Assembly: GCA_002753505.1 (NCBI GenBank)
Contig: PEAG01000005.1
Location: forward strand, 39,809 to 103,808
Length of the DNA: 64,000 nt
Direction: 5' to 3'
Origin: Magnetococcales bacterium HCHbin5
GTDB lineage: Bacteria > Pseudomonadota > Magnetococcia > Magnetococcales > Magnetaquicoccaceae
Made by a program: the position numbers and the translations under genes. Below, one piece after another: positions 1 to 8,912 of the stretch (positions within the stretch are counted from its first letter, which is position 1; every line of letters starts with the position of its first letter). The notes under the pieces are model-generated. The model saw only the letters and a list, made by a program, of their open reading frames with translations, was not told where the DNA came from and did not search any database.

Positions 1-2
1 TG

Positions 3-614
3 CGTATTTCAGCAGCGCGTATCGAGTCGGTGGCGGCCTCCATGCCGGAGTTGCCGGATGCCAAGGCGACCCGCTTGCAGACGGAGTATCAGCTTTCGGA
101 GTATGATGCGGGGGTTTTGACCGCCAGCCAGGCGTTGGCAGACTATTTCGAGGCGGTGGCCCGGTATACGGCTGAATTGGGCCATCCCAACCCCAAGATG
201 GCGGCCAATTGGGTGATCGGCGAGTTGGGCGGTCGTCTCAACAAGGATAACCTGGAGATTCAGCAATCCCCCATTTCGGTTCAGCAGTTGGGCAAACTGG
301 TGGCCATGATTCAGCAGGGGGTTATTTCAGGAAAAATTGCCAAAGAAATTTTTGAAACCCTCTTTACGGACGGGGGAGATCCTCAACACATTGTGGAACA
401 AAAAGGACTCCAACAGGTTACGGACAGTGCCGCCATTGAGGAGGCTGTCGAGCAGGTTTTGGCCACTTATCCAGAGGATGTTGCCCAATATCGGGCTGGC
501 AAGGGCAAGGTACTTGGCTTTTTGGTGGGCCAGATCATGAAAGCCACCCAGGGCAAGGCCAATCCGGCGTTGGTCAATCAGCTGTTGCGGGCCAAGTTGG
601 ACAAGCGGTTATGA
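3..614 (+). CDS. gatB: Asp/Glu-tRNA(Asn/Gln) amidotransferase subunit B, C-terminal part
   Basis: This is the 3' end of gatB; the start lies before the window. The open frame enters at base 3 and gives about 203 residues, against roughly 475 for the whole protein. GatB pairs with GatA and GatC in the cytoplasm to convert misacylated Glu-tRNA(Gln) or Asp-tRNA(Asn) to the cognate amide. The visible part covers the end of the cradle region (the ELPDAKATRL segment is typical) and the helical tail/YqeY-like domain, which binds tRNA and ends in the usual NPALVNQLLRAKL-type helix. The GTG at base 30 is internal, because family similarity continues upstream of it. The AsmA-like gene follows on the same strand after a short gap. 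Identity is recognised from sequence; nothing is odd apart from truncation by the window edge. Confidence 0.93.
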   Translation, partial: RISAARIESVAASMPELPDAKATRLQTEYQLSEYDAGVLTASQALADYFEAVARYTAELGHPNPKMAANWVIGELGGRLNKDNLEIQQSPISVQQLGKLVAMIQQGVISGKIAKEIFETLFTDGGDPQHIVEQKGLQQVTDSAAIEEAVEQVLATYPEDVAQYRAGKGKVLGFLVGQIMKATQGKANPALVNQLLRAKLDKRL

Positions 615-650
615 TGCGGTATTGTGATCCCGTTGGTACACGAAAATGCG

Positions 651-3317
651 ATGACAAAAGATAAGCGAACCCTGCGCATTATCTATCTTCTTGCTGCGAT
701 TATGCTGCTGGCTCTGTTGGGGGCCGCCGTGTTTGTACACTGGATCGTGGATGTGGAGTACCTGCGCCCCAAGGTGGTCGAGACCTTGACCAGGATTACT
801 GGCCATCCCGTGACGCTGGACGAAGTATCCCTTGCGCCTACAGAAGGCTTTTTCAAGCTTGAGTTGCATAATCTCCAGATCCGGGCCCTCTCCACGACAG
901 AACCTCCCATACTCATCGCCAAAAAGGTGCAAGTCGGGATCACCCCCGCCTTCTTTTTTGCCGATCGGGATGATGCCCGGTTGGAGATCTCTTCCCTGAC
1001 CTTTACCAACCCCCAAATCAACATTGTCGAGCGCGGTGATCTTTGGCTGGCCCGTCTGATCCAGGAGACGGTGGAGGAGGGGGACCAGCGCATGAAACAG
1101 CAGTTGGGCTGGGGGCTGACCAATCTGGCGATTGATACCATCAACATCCAAAATGGCATTATTACCCTGTTGGATTGGGAACATGCCATTGGTCGCACGC
1201 TGGTTTTGGATCGCATTCATGCCAGCATTCGCTCTTTTTCCGTCGATCATGCCTCGCCGGCTTCCCTTTCGGCCCGGTTTCAATCGGTTCCTTTTACCCT
1301 GACAGGGCAGGTGGGTCCATTGCCGGCCTCGCTGGATTTGACCGCCATGCCGGTGCTGCTCAATCTGGAGGCCAAGTCGACCAGCCTGCTGCAATTTGTT
1401 GACTTTTTTGCCAATCTTTCCAATTTGTTCATCGCCCACGCCCAGGCGATTCAATTGCCCAAGGATTTGGATATTCAGGGGGCGCGGGGCTATTTTTCCA
1501 CCCTGTTGAATGGCACGTTGGGAAAAGGGTTGCAGACCCGCTCCCGGTTGGAGTTGGATAAATTGACTCTGACAACCCGTCCGGACAAAGTGACCGGGCA
1601 GGTTTTCCCTTCTCGCAGCCTTCCTCCTCCGGATCCCTGGGATCAACCGGACGTTGTGCAAAAGGTTGCGCAAAAACAGGCTGGCATTCCCGGCGACTTG
1701 GCCATTCGACAAAAATCGGTTTTTAAAATTGAGGATGGGCATCCCATTCTGAACCTGGAAGAGTGCTATTTTTATGTGGATGGCAAACCCATCCTGGACA
1801 TAAAAGGCTCGTTGCAGGGGATGGGACAAAATGCAACCAGGGACAATCTGGTCGACCTGACCGTTACGACGCTGAACAGTTTTGATTTTAAACGGTTGCC
1901 TGATCCGTTCATGCCCTATTTTGCGGGTGAGATGCCACAGGGTATGGTTCAGATTCAGGGGAGATGGCCGGAATATCTGCAATGGAATGCCCATCTGGAA
2001 TTTTCACAGACAGAACTTGTTTTTCCATCGTCACCATTGTCCGTGCCTGCTGTTGAGAGGTCGGTGGCCCGTCGTGCATGGGGAAAAGGGTCGGGAGCGC
2101 ACCCGTTCCTCTCTCTGTTTCATACGCTGGGTATTGCAAAACAGGTGGGTGTTCCGCTTGTTTTGGACATGGAGATGGTGCGCGATCAGGAAGGGGACAA
2201 GGAGGAGGAGTGGGTATTGAAAGAGTTGGTACTCAGCCGACCGGCTGTACCGTTATCAGAAACGCCGGAATATCGCATCCGTTTCTCGGGTATGTTGCAA
2301 CCAGACACCCGACTGGAGATCTCTGGAAAGTGGGAACTGTCGCTGTTGAAGGAGTATCTGGCCAGGGCGGTCCCGTGGAACATTTCCGGTATTGCCAATA
2401 TGGAGGGCGTGGTTGTTGTGGATGCTCAGGATGCAACGCCACTGAACATGGGGCGCACCATTCGCAGCCTGGATGGTCAACTGCGGGTGGAGTCGGGTCG
2501 ATTGGCAGGGATCGATTTTCAGGATTTTTCTGCCCTCATCAAGCAGGAGAAGGATATTTTGCGCTTGTCCGAGATGGAGTTCAATACCGGTTTGGGGCGT
2601 CTGGACGGGCTGATGCGGGTGGATTTTTCTTCTCACCAACCGGTTTATCAGGTTTTGTTTGCCTTTGCCGGGATTGCGTTGGAAAAATTGTCAGAGGCAT
2701 CCCAGAGCGGTTTTGTCGGCCTTTCGCCCACCCGGCAGGCGGGCAAAAGGGCCTCATCCGGCAACGTTGTGCCTCCCGTGGCGGTTGCCAAGCCGGCGGT
2801 TCCTTCTTATCCGCAGGTGGAGGGGATTGCCTTTGGTCAGGGTGAACTCAGGGGGCAGTTGGATGAAAACTGGCTGGCGGAGGAGCCTTTTTCCGGTTCC
2901 ATTCATTTGGAGGTTGAACCGGGTCGAATGTTGGGTGTGGATGGGGAGCTTTTTTTGCGGCAGCCTGTCACTCCGCAGGTGATTTTTGGACAGGAAAAAA
3001 TGCTGCTCCAGGAGGAGGAGTTGGGACAGGAAAAAAAAGCTGTCCGGGAGAGCGGTTTGTCGCGGAAAGCCTTTCACTGGGACCATCTGGAGACCGATCT
3101 GGTGTGGAGCAACTCCACTTTGTATTTTGATAACCTGCGCATAAAATCCGCCGGTTTGCAGCTTTCCGGCATCGGTGAGTGGCAACCTTCCGGCCAGCAG
3201 CATTTTGAGTTGACGATTCAGTCACCCTTGAAAGAGCCGGGAACTCTTTTTTTCGCCTGGTTGGAAGGTGATGCCAAACAAATTTTGTATCGGCCCAAAA
3301 AAGGGTGGGCGGAGTAG
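651..3317 (+). CDS. AsmA-like / DUF748-type inner-membrane-anchored envelope protein
   Basis: A predicted protein of about 888 residues with a short basic N-terminus, one membrane anchor at about residues 11-33 (LLAAIMLLALLGAAVFVHW) and a very long beta-rich periplasmic region. The early part, with its 'LRPKVVETLTRITGHPV' and 'ITGHP...LELHNLQI' pattern, is characteristic of AsmA/DUF748 proteins. Members of this superfamily form long grooves thought to help lipid movement between inner and outer membranes. A GTG at 624 is also in frame, but the ATG at 651 places the charged MTKDKR stretch directly before the anchor and is preferred. The family is recognised by pattern; the exact subfamily and substrate are not known from sequence. 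A second protein of the same broad fold (YdbH-like) is encoded at 4987-6951 on the other strand. Confidence 0.75.
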   Translation: MTKDKRTLRIIYLLAAIMLLALLGAAVFVHWIVDVEYLRPKVVETLTRITGHPVTLDEVSLAPTEGFFKLELHNLQIRALSTTEPPILIAKKVQVGITPAFFFADRDDARLEISSLTFTNPQINIVERGDLWLARLIQETVEEGDQRMKQQLGWGLTNLAIDTINIQNGIITLLDWEHAIGRTLVLDRIHASIRSFSVDHASPASLSARFQSVPFTLTGQVGPLPASLDLTAMPVLLNLEAKSTSLLQFVDFFANLSNLFIAHAQAIQLPKDLDIQGARGYFSTLLNGTLGKGLQTRSRLELDKLTLTTRPDKVTGQVFPSRSLPPPDPWDQPDVVQKVAQKQAGIPGDLAIRQKSVFKIEDGHPILNLEECYFYVDGKPILDIKGSLQGMGQNATRDNLVDLTVTTLNSFDFKRLPDPFMPYFAGEMPQGMVQIQGRWPEYLQWNAHLEFSQTELVFPSSPLSVPAVERSVARRAWGKGSGAHPFLSLFHTLGIAKQVGVPLVLDMEMVRDQEGDKEEEWVLKELVLSRPAVPLSETPEYRIRFSGMLQPDTRLEISGKWELSLLKEYLARAVPWNISGIANMEGVVVVDAQDATPLNMGRTIRSLDGQLRVESGRLAGIDFQDFSALIKQEKDILRLSEMEFNTGLGRLDGLMRVDFSSHQPVYQVLFAFAGIALEKLSEASQSGFVGLSPTRQAGKRASSGNVVPPVAVAKPAVPSYPQVEGIAFGQGELRGQLDENWLAEEPFSGSIHLEVEPGRMLGVDGELFLRQPVTPQVIFGQEKMLLQEEELGQEKKAVRESGLSRKAFHWDHLETDLVWSNSTLYFDNLRIKSAGLQLSGIGEWQPSGQQHFELTIQSPLKEPGTLFFAWLEGDAKQILYRPKKGWAE

Positions 3318-3452
3318 TGGTCCAATCGGGCCGGTTTGAGCGGTTGGCAATGATGGCCTGTTTTTATGCCCAGAAAACAAACTTAAATCGTAAAACAATC
3401 CACAAAGCATGCCCTGCAACGGGCGGGGTCGATGCGCCGGGGAGAAGAGGGG

Positions 3453-4067
3453 ATGGATAATCGCACGCGCTGTGGCTGGGCCAGTTCAGGCAAGGAGTAT
3501 TATACGGCCTATCACGATGAAGAGTGGGGGGTGCCGGTGCATGAGGATCAGCGGCATTTTGAATTTTTGCTGTTGGAGGGGGCCCAGGCGGGTTTGAGTT
3601 GGGATACCATTTTGCGCAAACGGGAGGGGTACCGTCAGGCGTTTGATCGATTTGACCCCGTGCGGGTTGCGGCATATGGGCCGGAAAAGATTGCGGAGCT
3701 TTGTCAGAATGCGGCCATTGTGCGCAATCGGTTAAAAATTGCGAGTGCGGTTCGCAATGCGCGGGTTTTTTTGGCCATTCAGGAGGCTTTTGGCAGCTTT
3801 GATGCTTATGTCTGGTCGTTTGTGGGAGGCCAGCCACGCATCAACGCCTGGAAAACGTTGTCGGAGATTCCTGTCACCACCCGGGAAAGCGATGCGTTAT
3901 CGAAAGATTTGCAAAGACGTGGGATGAAATTTGTCGGCAGTACCATCCTGTATGCCCATATGCAGGCCACTGGTCTGGTCATGGATCACACGGTAGACTG
4001 TTTCCGCTATCAGGCCCTGAGCCGCGGGGAGGATGGTGTTGGCGGTGTGGGTCGTGACTGCCAATGA
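3453..4067 (+). CDS. tag: DNA-3-methyladenine glycosylase I
   Basis: Tag excises 3-methyladenine from alkylated DNA as the first step of base excision repair. The protein is 204 residues long, close to the usual 185-200. The N-terminal TRCGW motif and the C-terminal MDHTVDCFRY motif supply the Cys and His ligands of the Tag zinc snap, and the YHDEEWGVP segment carries the substrate-pocket Glu and Trp. The ATG at 3453 has a strong ribosome site (GGAGAAGAGGGG) immediately upstream and is chosen over the ATG at 3432. The last 15 or so residues, after FRYQALS, are glycine-rich and look like an unconserved tail. It stands alone, with no sign of an operon. Confidence 0.93.
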   Translation: MDNRTRCGWASSGKEYYTAYHDEEWGVPVHEDQRHFEFLLLEGAQAGLSWDTILRKREGYRQAFDRFDPVRVAAYGPEKIAELCQNAAIVRNRLKIASAVRNARVFLAIQEAFGSFDAYVWSFVGGQPRINAWKTLSEIPVTTRESDALSKDLQRRGMKFVGSTILYAHMQATGLVMDHTVDCFRYQALSRGEDGVGGVGRDCQ

Positions 4068-4088
4068 TCAGCTGCGGCAGTTGATCAC

Positions 4089-4376
4089 TCCTTCGGGATG
4101 TACTGTCTGTGCAACGAAGATTTTGAATTCTCGGCGCGTAACCTGAAATATATGCGCGCCTTTGCCGATGCTTGGCCAGAATCTGAATTTGTGCAGCAGG
4201 CTGCTGCACAACTGCTGTGGTTCCACCTGTGTACCCTGATCGACAAGCTGAAAACCCGCGAGGAGCGGGAGTGGTATCTGGCCAAGGCCGTCAAGCACAA
4301 CTGGTCGCGCAATATTCTGGTGATGCAAATCGAAGTCAATGCACGCGGGCGATCTGGTCAGGCTGTGAACCAAAAT
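4089..4376 (+). pseudogene. Remnant of a YhcG/DUF1016-family nuclease gene
   Basis: Translation in the frame of position 4098 gives FSARNLKYMRAFADAWPES, a QQAAAQLLWFHLC stretch, REEREWYLAKAVKHNWSRN and LVMQIE. This is the order of conserved blocks in the DUF1016 N-terminal domain of YhcG-type proteins (PDDEXK-superfamily nucleases, often carried as accessory or defence genes). Only about 95 residues match. The domain start and the entire C-terminal nuclease domain are missing, and the frame then runs antisense into the end of the ydbL-like gene. A broken, non-functional fragment left by decay of an accessory gene is the simplest reading. The family match is from memory of its consensus. Confidence 0.7.
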
Positions 4377-4412
4377 CCGGCGCAATCTGCACAAGTTATT
4401 CTTGCTTGGCTT

Positions 4413-4730
4413 CTAATCGGCCAGCTTCGCCCCTGCTGCGCTTTCGACGGCCTGGATGGGGGCACCGGTTTTTTGGGCAACATCCTGATATTTTGCCTTG
4501 CGCAGACGATTCACCTGCTCCATCAAGGCGATCAATGCCGCATCGGCCCCGGAACCGGGCTTGAGGTAGCCATCCCCCTTTTCAACCAGCTGGCCGGCCG
4601 CCTTGGCCTGCTTGTAGCGGTCGGTCTGGCTCGCGCTCAAGGCGGATTCGGCCAGAGACACGGAAACCTGGCCACACATCAAGGCAACCGATAAAGCTGA
4701 AACGGCTGAGAAAAAATAGCCTTTTTTCAT
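4413..4730 (-). CDS. ydbL: YdbL-like (DUF1318) periplasmic protein
   Basis: A 105-residue protein with an N-terminal signal peptide (MKKGYFFSAVSALSVALMCG, with a likely cut after the SLAES region). The mature part contains the DUF1318 hallmarks: DRYKQAKAAGQLVEKGDGYL, then VNRLRKAKYQDVAQKTG. It is the last gene of a minus-strand ydbH-ynbE-ydbL operon, following the YnbE-like gene after 13 bases. In E. coli the three proteins cooperate, with YdbH as a periplasm-spanning AsmA/TamB-like phospholipid carrier, YnbE as its outer-membrane lipoprotein partner and YdbL as a periplasmic modulator. A role here is inferred from gene order and family. Confidence 0.85.
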   Translation of the reverse strand: MKKGYFFSAVSALSVALMCGQVSVSLAESALSASQTDRYKQAKAAGQLVEKGDGYLKPGSGADAALIALMEQVNRLRKAKYQDVAQKTGAPIQAVESAAGAKLAD

Positions 4731-4743
4731 CTGATTCCTCTCC

Positions 4744-4941
4744 TTAGAAAATATCCTTGTCTTTGCGGATCAATGCATCCACCTCTTTGTCCATCCTGAT
4801 GCGAATATCATGTTCAATCTTGATATTCATGTTGATCACAATGGGTTTGTCCGGCGGGGCAACGGTCACCGTGGGGGAACAGCCGGCAAGCAGTACCAGC
4901 CAGACAACACCGGTGCAACCGAGCAACATTTGCTTTCTCAT
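4744..4941 (-). CDS. ynbE: YnbE-like outer-membrane lipoprotein
   Basis: A 65-residue protein with a signal sequence ending in a clear lipobox (LLAGC), so it is predicted to be lipidated at the cysteine. The short mature part, PTVTVAPPDKPIVINMNIKI followed by a charged helix, is the YnbE signature. It sits between the YdbH-like gene (45 bases upstream on this strand) and the YdbL-like gene (13 bases downstream), which supports the assignment. In known systems YnbE multimerises onto the C-terminal end of YdbH to complete a bridge to the outer membrane; that role is inferred here. Confidence 0.85.
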   Translation of the reverse strand: MRKQMLLGCTGVVWLVLLAGCSPTVTVAPPDKPIVINMNIKIEHDIRIRMDKEVDALIRKDKDIF

Positions 4942-4986
4942 GATGGGTTTCCGTTGTAAAGAAAAAATTAAACCAAAGCCTCGGCT

Positions 4987-6951
4987 TCACTGGACATGCC
5001 CCATGCTGTCATCGATCGCATCCATTTGCCCCTTTACAGCCAACAATCGATGGATGATTTGATCCAACTGGCCAGACAGATTCAGATTCAGTGCAACGGG
5101 TCGCCCGCCGTCCAGATCGGGATTATTGCCCATTGCTCGCAACAAAACCAGGTACTCCCCATCCATATCCCGATTCACGGCCAGAGACAACTGCTGATAA
5201 TGATAATTTGCCAACGCCTTGACAACAATCTCCGGCAAACCGCTCTCCCCGGCCAGCTGCTGCAACAGATCTGCGGTCAATCGAACGGTTCCAGGCTGGT
5301 CAGTCGACAGGCGGGCCTCCGTAATCGATACCCCGTCAGCCGACAAGGCAACAGGGATCTCCCCCGAGAGTTGGCCGGTGATGTCAACTCCCTGGACTGC
5401 AACCAGTTTGGTCAGTTTTTCCAACGCCAAGTCCGATAGCCGAATGACCGTCTGACCGGCAAGGGGAGACCATTGCCAGTGGCTGGGATCGACCGTAACC
5501 GTTGCATCCAGCAGGGTGCAGGCTGCCCGCAGCAGCTGGAAATGTTCGGCTTGGCGTTGCCAGCGCAGTTCGATATGGTTGACGGGAAGGTCAACATCAC
5601 CCCACTGCCAGCCCGTCAACTCCACCGTCAGGCTGGATGGCCCCATGAGGGGCTGTTGCGGTGCGGAGCCACCCAACAGATCGGCCAGGTTGAGCGTGAC
5701 CAATAACCGGGCCTGACCGCCACTCTCCAGGCTCAGTTGCAGACCGCCCGAACCCTGCCAGGAAAAGGGATCCAACGCCCATTGGAAAAACAGTGGAGTT
5801 TGCAGCGGCTGCACGGCAAGGCGTACGGGGTGGACAAAATTGACCTGCAAGGCGGCGGGCAGCAGCTGCATGAGCGGTTGTTCAGCCAGTGTTGCGGTGA
5901 GCGGATATGCCAGACCGATGCCCAGCTTGCCATCCTGCCAAACCAATCGGCTCCCCCCTTGACTCTGAAACCGGTCAAGCCGTTGGCTGGGCAAATGGAG
6001 ATCCTGGATTGACCACAGCAGTTCGCCCTTGCCGCGCCCCTCCTGGTAGAGCCGGGCCTCTTCATCCTGCCATGGAGGCAGCATTCCGGAGGCCAGCAGT
6101 CGCAGCTCCAGCTCTCCGCTCCCCCCCTTGAGGGCCGGAAGGGTTGGGGTCAGGGTCTGTACCACCCCGTGGGACAATACCGCCTGCCCGCGTGCCGACA
6201 ACTCAAAACGTGGCGCGCGAAAAAAGTCGGCCACTTGAACCCCCAACTGAACCGCAAACGGCTGTACGGGAGCCGTTTTGTCACCCTGACTCAACAGGGA
6301 GAGCGTCAGATCTCCGCTCATCACGGATTCACGCATGGCAGGCTGCCCGTCTGGCAGCTCATCCCTGGGTTGATCCAGATCGGTTCGCGCCAGAAACAGT
6401 TGAAACGGCAACGTATAGTCCACTCCATCCATGCGGGCCGCCACCTGGCAGTTTGTGCAGGAGAGATGGGCCGGCCAGTATTGGGCAAGGGTTGCGAACA
6501 GAGTGTGTCGCGGTGTCGGTGGGGGGAGGGGGGGCGTCGTTTCTCCCTGGTCAACAAGGGGAGCGGAGAGGTCACGATGCCAGCCAGTCAGCATGAACCC
6601 TGTGTCGTGCATCTCTCCCTGGACAGTCAACCGATCCAGATGAATGGTGGCCAGCTGACGCCACTTGGCCAGCTTCTGTGGCCATTCGATCTCCAGGGTG
6701 TTTACTGTGACCGCTTCGCCAATCGCCACCTGATGGAGTCGTAGTGCATCCAGGCCGAGCGCAACCGATCCGATGCGTGCCCCGGCGATGCCTGCCTGCT
6801 CCAAGGCCAACAGGGCTGCCTGACGCAAAATGGTATTGCGAAAGCCGACAAGGCCAGCCGCAAGGAGCATGAGCAGCAACAGAGAGAACACCCAACCCGG
6901 TGGAGGCAAAAATCCGGCGGTCCGTTTTGGCGGCCTGGGATGCGTTTTCAT
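4987..6951 (-). CDS. ydbH: YdbH-like AsmA-family envelope-spanning protein
   Basis: A protein of 654 residues with a proline- and lysine-rich cytoplasmic start, one membrane anchor at about residues 17-40 (WVFSLLLLMLLAAGLVGF) and a long beta-rich periplasmic part. The C-terminal segment (LSTDQPGTVRLTADLL, then VALNLNLSGQLDQIIHRLL) matches the conserved YdbH ending. Family members form a groove between the inner and outer membranes and are partly redundant with TamB and YhdP in phospholipid transport in E. coli. E. coli YdbH is longer (about 880 residues), so this is a compact version. It is first in a three-gene minus-strand operon with YnbE- and YdbL-like genes. Function is inferred from family and synteny. 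Confidence 0.8.
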   Translation of the reverse strand: MKTHPRPPKRTAGFLPPPGWVFSLLLLMLLAAGLVGFRNTILRQAALLALEQAGIAGARIGSVALGLDALRLHQVAIGEAVTVNTLEIEWPQKLAKWRQLATIHLDRLTVQGEMHDTGFMLTGWHRDLSAPLVDQGETTPPLPPPTPRHTLFATLAQYWPAHLSCTNCQVAARMDGVDYTLPFQLFLARTDLDQPRDELPDGQPAMRESVMSGDLTLSLLSQGDKTAPVQPFAVQLGVQVADFFRAPRFELSARGQAVLSHGVVQTLTPTLPALKGGSGELELRLLASGMLPPWQDEEARLYQEGRGKGELLWSIQDLHLPSQRLDRFQSQGGSRLVWQDGKLGIGLAYPLTATLAEQPLMQLLPAALQVNFVHPVRLAVQPLQTPLFFQWALDPFSWQGSGGLQLSLESGGQARLLVTLNLADLLGGSAPQQPLMGPSSLTVELTGWQWGDVDLPVNHIELRWQRQAEHFQLLRAACTLLDATVTVDPSHWQWSPLAGQTVIRLSDLALEKLTKLVAVQGVDITGQLSGEIPVALSADGVSITEARLSTDQPGTVRLTADLLQQLAGESGLPEIVVKALANYHYQQLSLAVNRDMDGEYLVLLRAMGNNPDLDGGRPVALNLNLSGQLDQIIHRLLAVKGQMDAIDDSMGHVQ

Positions 6952-7030
6952 GGTAATGTGTGCCCCTTTTTATCCTGGGCGGCCGCAGACGACGACCCGA
7001 CCGCCAGTCGGTGGCAGCCGTCTGGCCTGA

Positions 7031-7705
7031 TCATCCGCTTTCCACCCCGATCAGTGCGGGTAGGTCGGCCATTCGTTCCAACCAGTGGTGGGGTTGAGCC
7101 TGCGCCAATCGCGCCCTGTCATGGCAACCATAGGTGACCGCACAGGTGGTGATCCCGGCCCGGCGTCCCATCTCGATGTCAAAGCTGGTATCGCCAACGA
7201 TCAACGTGCGGGCGGGATCGGCCCAGGTTTCCAGCAGAATGCGCTCCACCATCTCGGGATCGGGTTTGGAACGGCAGTCGTCGGCCGTTTTCAAGGCGTG
7301 AAAAAAACCTTCCAGCGCATGCTCCCGCAGGGTTCTTTGCAGACCTCTCAGGGATTTACCCGTGGCGATGGCCATGGTGACGTGGGATCTCTGCAAGGTT
7401 TCCAGAACCGCCCGCACCCCCGGAAATAGTGGCGTTGCCAACATTCCGGCATCGGCCAATTTCTGGTAGTTTTTCTTGTAGGCTGCGACCACCTGCTGCA
7501 AAACATGCGCCTCTGCCGTTGGAATCCAGCTGGTAACCGCCCGTTCCAGCGAGAGTCCGACCACCTCCGCAACCGCGTGCTGCGGGATGCCGTCCGAGAA
7601 CCCGGCCTCTATCAACGCCAGATTGGCAGATTGGGCGATACCGGCCAGGCTGTCCACCAGTGTCCCGTCACAATCAAAGATAACCAAATCATAGTCCAGT
7701 GCCAT
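7031..7705 (-). CDS. gph: HAD-superfamily phosphatase, phosphoglycolate phosphatase-like
   Basis: A 224-residue cytoplasmic HAD hydrolase. Motif I is FDCDGTLVDS near the N-terminus with the nucleophilic Asp. Motif II is the IATGK threonine, the motif III lysine is in CRSKPDPEM, and motif IV is VGDTSFDIEMGRRAG. The four-helix cap lies between motifs I and II, as in Gph/PGP enzymes that remove phosphate from 2-phosphoglycolate. The start at 7705 is preferred to the upstream ATG at 7738, because GGAGATGG lies just before it and MALDYDLVIFDCDG is the usual spacing. Substrate identity within this family is uncertain; related enzymes act on pyrophosphate or sugar phosphates. It is a single-gene unit. 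Confidence 0.8.
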   Translation of the reverse strand: MALDYDLVIFDCDGTLVDSLAGIAQSANLALIEAGFSDGIPQHAVAEVVGLSLERAVTSWIPTAEAHVLQQVVAAYKKNYQKLADAGMLATPLFPGVRAVLETLQRSHVTMAIATGKSLRGLQRTLREHALEGFFHALKTADDCRSKPDPEMVERILLETWADPARTLIVGDTSFDIEMGRRAGITTCAVTYGCHDRARLAQAQPHHWLERMADLPALIGVESG

Positions 7706-7738
7706 CCCATCTCCAGCGAACTGCGAACCGGTTGTCAA

Positions 7739-8073
7739 TACATGCTGCTACAAACGCCAGTCCGGTACAGCTTTCCCTAATCGGGAACCCGGGTCAAGTG
7801 TCGGCGGATTGCGCTGCAGCCTTTCAGCGGCACGATCAATCCACCTCATGCTTTACGGTGCTGGGGGTGCGAGATCATGGGGGTATCAATTTTTATCGCA
7901 AGGTATCATGAAGCTGTAATGAAACCACACAGACACTTTATCCCGCCGTTTTTCGTTGTACTCTGCCGGGCCAGGGGTTTGCCGGCAGGATTGCCGTCCG
8001 GGCGCAGCTCGTTGGCGGCAACGTCGGCAGGGCTTTCCATGTTTTTTTTCACCATTCTCTAAAGGTATGTACC
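7739..8073. other. Intergenic region, nothing recognised
   Basis: About 335 bases lie between the HAD phosphatase start (minus strand) and the small secreted protein (plus strand). It must hold promoters for both divergent genes, but I cannot single out a convincing -35/-10 pair, operator or structured RNA. Short frames here lack ribosome sites and family features. Confidence 0.4.
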
Positions 8074-8397
8074 ATGAAAACACTCAAAGTGGTCTTGTTC
8101 GGGCTTGCGCTTTCGCTTTCGCTCCAAAGTGGGCATCTGTTGGCAGCTTACGAGTACAATACTGTGCCTGGAGATGATGCCCAATACAGACAGTGCAAAA
8201 GCTACTCAATGACCCGGTGGGAGGGAGGCGGGGAGCTCAGCCCCATCTCTGGTCAGTCAAAAGCGGAGGCGTTTTGTACCTGTTTGTGGAATGAGACGCC
8301 CGAGGATTTCAGGGGGGATCTGGCCAAATTCTCTGAAACCGATGCGGGAAGGGCGTTGGACAAGGTGTGCAGCAAATATTCCAATTGGGGCGATTAA
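8074..8397 (+). CDS. Small secreted cysteine-containing protein, unknown function
   Basis: A 107-residue protein with a clear signal peptide (MKTLKVVLFGLALSLSLQSG, likely cleaved after LLA). The mature part is about 80 residues and contains four cysteines (CKSYS, FCTCLW, VCSKY) that could form two disulfides in the periplasm. An AAAGG ribosome site lies a few bases before the ATG. I do not recognise a family. It stands alone, and its 3' end is followed closely by a large palindromic repeat element. It is probably real, given the signal peptide and cysteine spacing. Confidence 0.6.
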   Translation: MKTLKVVLFGLALSLSLQSGHLLAAYEYNTVPGDDAQYRQCKSYSMTRWEGGGELSPISGQSKAEAFCTCLWNETPEDFRGDLAKFSETDAGRALDKVCSKYSNWGD

Positions 8398-8456
8398 TAA
8401 CAGTCAAAGCCGTGCCTGATCGGCGTTGGTCGGGCTGCCATCCCTGCTTTCCCAAG

Positions 8457-8881
8457 GATTGCAGGGGTCCGGGGACCGTCACGGTCCCCGGTGGGGTGCA
8501 GGGGCAAAGCCCCTGCATGTACGGGCGCGCTGCGCCCAAAACGCCCCGCAGGGGCACTGCTGGAGGGCGGCAGCCCGACCGAGAGCGGGCAAGAGATTAC
8601 TTGGTTTGGAAAAAAAACCGCTCCTGGCCTTGTATCAAACAAGAAGCGTAATACAATCAAAGCGTAATATCCGAACGTCCTGTTTCCTTGTCCAAACATT
8701 TTCCATGACATAACCGTGCGCGTCGGGCTGCCGCCCTTCCAAGGTCGCCCCTGCGGGGCGGCTTTGTGCGCGTTGCGCAAATTTTCTGCGAAAATTTGCT
8801 TTGGGAAAACGCGCCGTTCATGCAGGGGCTTTGCCCCTGCACCCCACCGGGGAGCGTGACGCTCCCCAGACCCCTGCAATC
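8457..8881. repeat. 425-bp palindromic repeat element, copy 1
   Basis: A GC-rich non-coding element bounded by 'gattgcagggg' on the left and 'cccctgcaatc' on the right, so its ends are inverted repeats. Each arm contains several hairpins: a ggggaccgtcacggtcccc palindrome on the left, ggggagcgtgacgctcccc on the right, cagggg...cccctg pairs, and gcgcgc/gcgcaaattt palindromes. The middle is AT-richer and contains related short units (tgtatcaaac, agcgtaatac). A second copy in reverse orientation begins at 63550, and solo-arm remnants occur at about 14505, 26212 and 41160. The architecture resembles a MITE or composite extragenic palindrome with no transposase of its own. Apparent reading frames through it are artefacts of repeat composition. 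Confidence 0.85.
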
Positions 8882-8912
8882 GTTAGCAGGGGGCAAGGCC
8901 CCTGCGTATCCG

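Noticed and set aside
8394..8879. Long minus-strand frame and overlapping plus-strand frames through the repeat element
   Set aside because: The frames encode repeat-composition peptides (Pro, Arg, Gly, Cys rich) without ribosome sites, and the same sequence appears in the reversed copy near 63.6 kb. They are artefacts.
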